A stretch of 8,786 nucleotides of DNA from an uncultured bacterium (GTDB lineage Bacteria > Bacteroidota > Bacteroidia > Sphingobacteriales > Sphingobacteriaceae). Positions 4,786-8,786 of the stretch are shown in pieces (the stretch's first letter is position 1; every line of letters starts with the position of its first letter). Location: assembly GCA_903958995.1 (NCBI GenBank), contig CAJBVG010000036.1, forward strand, positions 1 through 8,786, read 5' to 3'. The notes below the pieces were generated by a model. The model worked only from the letters and a program-made list of their open reading frames with translations, ran no database searches and had not been told where the DNA came from. Position numbers and translations under genes: made by a program.

Positions 4786-5991
4786 TTAGGGTAAATAAGA
4801 ATACCCGTGTTTAGTTTTCCAAAGGAAGTATTTTTCAAAGATCACCTTAGAGAAATCGTAGAAAACATTTGGAATCATGATGGCAAAGTTTCTTGGTTTA
4901 AAGAGGTTGTCTGATAAAATGATTACTTCTTTTTTACCACAATCCATGATACAGATGCCGGGTATTTTACCCCAAGCTTTTTTCTTTAAGTCGGTTCTAC
5001 CTTTGGCAACACGAATAATATTTTCGGCAACAATTTTACCAGTCTCATCAGATGGGTAACCTGTTTTTGGAGAAGAGAATGGAATTACTTTTGGAGTAAA
5101 TGGTAGTTTAACATCTACTGCAATACCAGCCACCCAAACATTATCTTTATGTATTAAACGATAATCATCTCCAGCTTGTAAGTAGCCGGTTGGTGTAGCG
5201 TGTAAGCCTGGTGAATTTCTAATCATATCTACTCCAATAAAAGGAGGCATCAGCATACTGAATTTATTTTCTAATTCTTCTCCTGTGCTTAATATCACTC
5301 GATCTGCTTTTACTTCTTTCACTCCTACTTGAGTTCTGTAATGGATGTTAAACATTTTCATGAATGACTTTAACATCATTTCGCCCATAGGCATACCGTC
5401 TATTCCGAAGTGACCGAGGTAATCTTCTGGAGTAATCCAATATAAATCTACTTTCTTACGGATGTTTTGTTCACGCAACCATTTCTCAATATTGAATAGG
5501 AATTCATACGCCGCACCCATACAACCAGCATTTTGTGTTGCACCAATAACAATTGGTCCTGGATTTTTCTTAAACTCTTCTAAGGCCTTACGAATTTTCA
5601 TAGCACCATTTGGAGTACCAACATAATAAGAGAACTCTTCTATGCCTGGGGCTACATCAAAATTCACCTTCGGACCTGTAGCTACCACCACGTGGTCGTA
5701 TGGAATACTATCGCCGTTCATTAAATGAACAACATTATTTTCAGTATCCACATCTTTAGCTTCTTCGATGAGAAACTCTACTCCTTTTTCGAGTAAAATT
5801 TCATCCTTACGAAAAGAAATATCTTTAATTTCTCTTCTACCAAATGGCACCCAAATAAGAGATGGGATAAATAGAAATAATGGTGATTTATCAATCATGA
5901 TGACACGATGCTCGTCGCCACCTTTACGTTTAATTTCGAGGGCTGCAGTGATTCCTGCAAAGTTACCTCCTATTACTACTGTAGTTGTCAT
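4786..5991 (-). CDS. Sulfide:quinone oxidoreductase-like flavoprotein
   Basis: 401 residues, a normal length for SQR/flavocytochrome c sulfide dehydrogenase relatives. It has an N-terminal FAD-binding Rossmann motif VIGGNFAGITAA (6-17), a second motif VVVATGPKV (101-109), and GATQNAGC (150-157). The late TGYPSDETGKIVAENI (310-325) is typical of SQR. Redox cysteine candidates are Cys157 and Cys347 (or Cys351), equal to the conserved pair of SQR. The third SQR cysteine (near residue 124 in Aquifex) is absent here. The C-terminal amphipathic stretch, about 376-396, with EKYFLWKTKHG resembles the part by which SQR sits on the membrane. The likely reaction is oxidation of sulfide to sulfur species with electrons passed to quinone; another sulfur or NADH-type substrate is possible. 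There is no signal peptide. The stop is followed within 6 bp by the terminator hairpin. Confidence 0.82.
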   Translation of the reverse strand: MTTTVVIGGNFAGITAALEIKRKGGDEHRVIMIDKSPLFLFIPSLIWVPFGRREIKDISFRKDEILLEKGVEFLIEEAKDVDTENNVVHLMNGDSIPYDHVVVATGPKVNFDVAPGIEEFSYYVGTPNGAMKIRKALEEFKKNPGPIVIGATQNAGCMGAAYEFLFNIEKWLREQNIRKKVDLYWITPEDYLGHFGIDGMPMGEMMLKSFMKMFNIHYRTQVGVKEVKADRVILSTGEELENKFSMLMPPFIGVDMIRNSPGLHATPTGYLQAGDDYRLIHKDNVWVAGIAVDVKLPFTPKVIPFSSPKTGYPSDETGKIVAENIIRVAKGRTDLKKKAWGKIPGICIMDCGKKEVIILSDNLFKPRNFAIMIPNVFYDFSKVIFEKYFLWKTKHGYSYLP

Positions 5992-6015
5992 ACTCGTTAT
6001 GTTTTATTGACAATA

Positions 6016-6023
6016 CAAAAGTA
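6016..6023 (-). promoter_or_regulatory. Candidate -7 box of the SQR-like gene
   Basis: TACTTTTG on the minus strand fits TAnnTTTG and lies 24 bp before the ATG at 5991. No TTG is found at the expected -33 distance, so the call is tentative. Confidence 0.42.
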
Positions 6024-6101
6024 CTTTAGGTGCTATTTTTTGAATGTAATAATAGTCACACTAATGGAAGATATTATATGATTGTTATCATGTTCCAAAT
6101 G

Positions 6102-6167
6102 GTAAATTCTAAATTGTAAATTGTAAATTAATAACAAACAATTTAGAATTTACAATTTAGAATTTAC
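6102..6167. terminator. Long hairpin built from TAAATTC/TAAATTG heptamers, after the surface-protein gene
   Basis: Left array: TAAATTC, TAAATTG, TAAATTG, TAAATTA (6103-6130). Right array: AATTTAG, AATTTAC, AATTTAG, AATTTAC (6140-6167). The arms 6102-6129 and 6140-6167 are inverted repeats matching at 27 of 28 positions, with a 10-nt loop. The structure begins 2 bp beyond the stop codon of the minus-strand gene and should act as a terminator or 3'-end stabiliser. It is entirely A+T-rich, unlike classic GC hairpins. Confidence 0.68.
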
Positions 6168-6169
6168 AA

Positions 6170-6409
6170 TTACTTAATGATGTCGATTGTTCCATTCTGA
6201 CTTCTCGCTCTCGACTCTAAGGTGTAGAAATAGGTACCTGAACCTAATCCTTCTGCGTTCCATTCGAACTCAGGGTTAGTAGATTCGAAAACTATTTTAC
6301 CCCAACGGTTGAAGATCGTGAATTTAAATCCTGGATCACAATACACTTTGTATTGTTTAATGATGCTATACACATCATTCACTCCATCATTATTCGGACT
6401 AAATACATT
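6170..6409 (-). other. Type IX secretion sorting domain (gliding-motility-associated C-terminal, CHU_C type)
   Basis: The last 79 residues of the surface protein plus the stop codon: the opening PNVFSPNNDGVND, the middle FTIFNRWGKIVFES, and the end GLGSGTYFYTL before IDIIK. This pattern defines the type B sorting signal of the type IX secretion system and implies that the organism carries that system elsewhere. Confidence 0.9.
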
Positions 6410-8786
6410 TGGTATTTTAGAAATCACATCAGTATTTGGTATCACTTTGAATTTAATATTGAACCCTGTAGTTGGTGTTTGGCAAGGTGGGTTTGCTGTT
6501 GTGAAGAATACGTTGTATGCACTATCGCGAATCTGATCACAACTAGTGTTCCATTTGAATGTCGCTGTTCCTTCGCCTGAAGCACTGGTTTGTTCGAACA
6601 CTGCCCAATTTCCTGGTATGCCACTGTACACATCGCCGGTGGTTCCTATTAAAATAGAATCACCAGGAAGAACACTTTTCGAATTTAATTCCAATTCAAA
6701 CTTCTCTCCTGCAACTAATTCAATTACCGTATCTTTTCCTAAAGTAAAGCTTGGGAATAAATCGGGGTTTGGTAGAATGTAAATTTTGAAAGTATGACGA
6801 GCTGAATCTTGTGGATTGCGACAAGCACCATCCCATGACGCGATATTGATGATATAAGGCTCTGTACGGATCAAACTACAATCGGCAAACCAATTCATTA
6901 AAGTTTTAACTGTATCTGCTCCTATGCCAGTAGTTCTAGCAATTGTAGGGCGAGGTAAATTAAATGGAATATTAGTTGATATCGTATCTAAGGTGATGAT
7001 CTCACCAATCGTTGTATCTAATACGGTTAGGTTGATGTTTAAAGTTTCACCTGCGTACAAAGTATCTACTGTTTCGGTGGCGTTTGTAAAGGTAAATTTC
7101 GGTAAGAAATTCGGACGCTCTCGAACAGTAATGTTAAATGTTAAAATTTGTTTCTCTGGATTCACACATTCGTTATCTCTTGCCATTACTCTAGCTGTAT
7201 ATGGCGTTGTGCGAATGTCCTTACAATCGGTATCCCAATACAATTCAGTTCTCGAAGAGTCTTTTCCAGCTGAAGGAATAACGAAGGCTATTTTATCAAC
7301 AATGGTAGGATTTGCAATTTCTGAAGTTTGATCTAAGGTAATGTATACCGAATCGAATCGTTGATTGGTATCTACTGCATATAAATTAAATTTAAAGATA
7401 TCTCCTCCGTAAATAGTAGTATCTACAATGTTATACGTTATATCGTTTTTATCTCTAAACTCTGGTGCAGAGTTAAACGGACCAGTAGCATACACGAATA
7501 TGGTGTCGAGGTCGAATAATGTCGGACAAGCTTCATCAATCGTACGCATGATTAATTTGTACGGTTCTGAACGAACGTTTGCACAGCTCGGCGACCAAGT
7601 GAATTTTACTTTCAAGCTATCAGGGCCATCTAATTTAGTATAGATTAATGGCGAACCACCAGTGCCTTGTGCGAAAGAAAAGTCGGTAAGGTCTGGCAAT
7701 AAAGTAATATGTCTAAAACGATTGTAGAAATTAGGAATGGTGTCATAAATTGCAACAATAATACTATCTGTTGTTCCCTCAGGAATTCTAATGGTATCAA
7801 TATTATGAATAGAGAAACGTGGTTTTTGATTAGGCTGATCTCTAATAAAAATCTCAATACTAAAATCTACTGAATCTCTTTTTTTACAGTCATCATCGAA
7901 AGCAATAAACTTTACTTTATATGAAGTATCACTCATATCTTCACAACGCGTATCCCATCTGAAGATAGCTGTAGAATGTACCGTTCCAGGCGTAGCACTA
8001 AACACAAATCGCCCGTTTGCGGTACCTGGGTTATACGCATCGGGTTGCATAATAATTTGTACCACTTGCGAAGAATCTTTATCGTATGTTTTGATGATAG
8101 AGTCGCCATTTAATTGAAACGTTTCTCCAGCATTAACATAATATCTTTTGGTTTTTTTATTAATTGATGTGTTGAATCTCACCGTGTCGGGTTGCGTATG
8201 ATATTTATTCGCAAACAGTGGTTTAATATTATCTTTCTTCTTTACGTAAAGAGTTACAAAAGTAGAATCGTAAAATGGCGATGGACAAGTTTTATCGCGC
8301 GCTACAACAGTAAATGTATAAGGCTTATCGCGCACTGCATCGCACTTCGGTTTCCAGTTAAATTGACCAACAATAGAAGTTTGCCCTGCAATAATTAAAT
8401 TTTGTGCCGCAGTTCCACTGGTTAAACTTCCAATTTCACCCCATTTGCCATTGAAGGTATTTGGGTTCAAAAGATTTTCACCTGGATTAATGTTCGGCAA
8501 AATATACATGAACAACGAATCTAATGGTGTATCTCTTGATGTAAAAGTTATTGTATACTCATTAGGGAAATTAATGGTATCTACTATAACTTTCTTTTGG
8601 TTATTGTTATCTTCTGTAACAGGAGGTGCTTCTGGGCAAACTACCACCTCTAATTGATATTCTCTACGTATCGACCCTATTTTAGTTGGTACACCAGAAA
8701 TCTTACGGTACTCATCTACTTTAAAAGCTACTAAATATTTTCCTGCACGAGTAGGGATAAAGTTGATAATACCAGTCGATGGATTA
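6170..8786 (-). CDS. Modular secreted surface protein with type IX (type B) sorting domain, C-terminal part
   Basis: The frame runs to the window edge, so the start is missing; 871 residues are visible. The first visible part (NPSTGIINFIPTRAGKYLV) resembles the Ig-like start of large Bacteroidota surface proteins. Six repeats of about 113-133 residues follow. Each ends in W-x3-C and a second Cys exactly 19 positions later: W144/C148/C167, W277/C281/C300, W397/C401/C420, W517/C521/C540, W632/C636/C655, W745/C749/C768. Between these sit R-x-x-PY and a D-x-x-C context. The Cys pairs suit disulfides outside the cell. Residues 793-871 form the gliding-motility-associated C-terminal domain (PNVFSPNNDGVNDVY, then FTIFNRWGKIVFE and GTYFYTL), which directs export by the type IX system and attachment to the surface. 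The role is probably adhesive or structural; no catalytic domain is visible. GTG 8647 is not the true start, because the frame is open upstream of it. Confidence 0.9.
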   Translation of the reverse strand, partial: NPSTGIINFIPTRAGKYLVAFKVDEYRKISGVPTKIGSIRREYQLEVVVCPEAPPVTEDNNNQKKVIVDTINFPNEYTITFTSRDTPLDSLFMYILPNINPGENLLNPNTFNGKWGEIGSLTSGTAAQNLIIAGQTSIVGQFNWKPKCDAVRDKPYTFTVVARDKTCPSPFYDSTFVTLYVKKKDNIKPLFANKYHTQPDTVRFNTSINKKTKRYYVNAGETFQLNGDSIIKTYDKDSSQVVQIIMQPDAYNPGTANGRFVFSATPGTVHSTAIFRWDTRCEDMSDTSYKVKFIAFDDDCKKRDSVDFSIEIFIRDQPNQKPRFSIHNIDTIRIPEGTTDSIIVAIYDTIPNFYNRFRHITLLPDLTDFSFAQGTGGSPLIYTKLDGPDSLKVKFTWSPSCANVRSEPYKLIMRTIDEACPTLFDLDTIFVYATGPFNSAPEFRDKNDITYNIVDTTIYGGDIFKFNLYAVDTNQRFDSVYITLDQTSEIANPTIVDKIAFVIPSAGKDSSRTELYWDTDCKDIRTTPYTARVMARDNECVNPEKQILTFNITVRERPNFLPKFTFTNATETVDTLYAGETLNINLTVLDTTIGEIITLDTISTNIPFNLPRPTIARTTGIGADTVKTLMNWFADCSLIRTEPYIINIASWDGACRNPQDSARHTFKIYILPNPDLFPSFTLGKDTVIELVAGEKFELELNSKSVLPGDSILIGTTGDVYSGIPGNWAVFEQTSASGEGTATFKWNTSCDQIRDSAYNVFFTTANPPCQTPTTGFNIKFKVIPNTDVISKIPNVFSPNNDGVNDVYSIIKQYKVYCDPGFKFTIFNRWGKIVFESTNPEFEWNAEGLGSGTYFYTLESRARSQNGTIDIIK

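Noticed and set aside
6309..8657. Several plus-strand frames opposite the surface protein
   Set aside because: They are antisense shadows. The minus-strand frame has continuous domain structure and a sorting signal across the whole stretch.

Overview
The window comes from a member of the Bacteroidota. Three things point there: a large secreted protein with a C-terminal gliding-motility/type IX secretion (type B) sorting domain, Bacteroidota-type promoters (TTG, about 20 nt, then TAnnTTTG), and AT-rich DNA with almost no Shine-Dalgarno sequences. I cannot name the genus.

Layout. (1) 1-1171, plus strand: the 3' part of a U32-family protein (related to the RNA hydroxylases TrhP/RlhA) overlaps by 8 bp a small single-cluster 4Fe-4S ferredoxin. 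(2) 3479-1331, minus strand: an apparent nitric-oxide operon of a NorC-like membrane cytochrome c, a NorB-like haem-copper subunit and an Rrf2-family regulator with an IscR/NsrR-like Cys/His cluster site. A good Bacteroidota promoter lies in front of it. (3) 3707-4684, plus strand: a hotdog-fold acyl-CoA thioesterase and a YhbP-like FMN-binding split-barrel protein. (4) 5991-4786, minus strand: a sulfide:quinone oxidoreductase-like flavoprotein. (5) 8786-6170, minus strand: the C-terminal 871 residues of a modular cell-surface protein with six Cys-bearing repeats and a type IX sorting domain.

How the genes fit together. The NorC/NorB/Rrf2 set looks like a self-regulated NO-detoxifying or NO-respiring unit. 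The SQR-like enzyme would feed electrons from sulfide to quinone. The ferredoxin may supply electrons to, or help the Fe-S chemistry of, the U32 enzyme.

Two things stand out. First, the NorB-like protein has the NOR fold and several NOR motifs, but the first FeB histidine, the nearby glutamate and one low-spin haem histidine are replaced (Tyr194, Val198, Met334), so it is not a canonical cNOR. Second, almost every intergenic gap is filled with repeats. There are two intact 64-bp double-hairpin elements with REPIN architecture (3633-3696 and 4176-4239) and one deleted remnant (1250-1280). There are also several families of 7-, 8- and 9-nt tandem repeats placed at operon ends, some of which run into or supply the stop codon. 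No gene-free stretch exceeds 300 bases, and I saw no tRNA, rRNA, CRISPR array or transposase gene.
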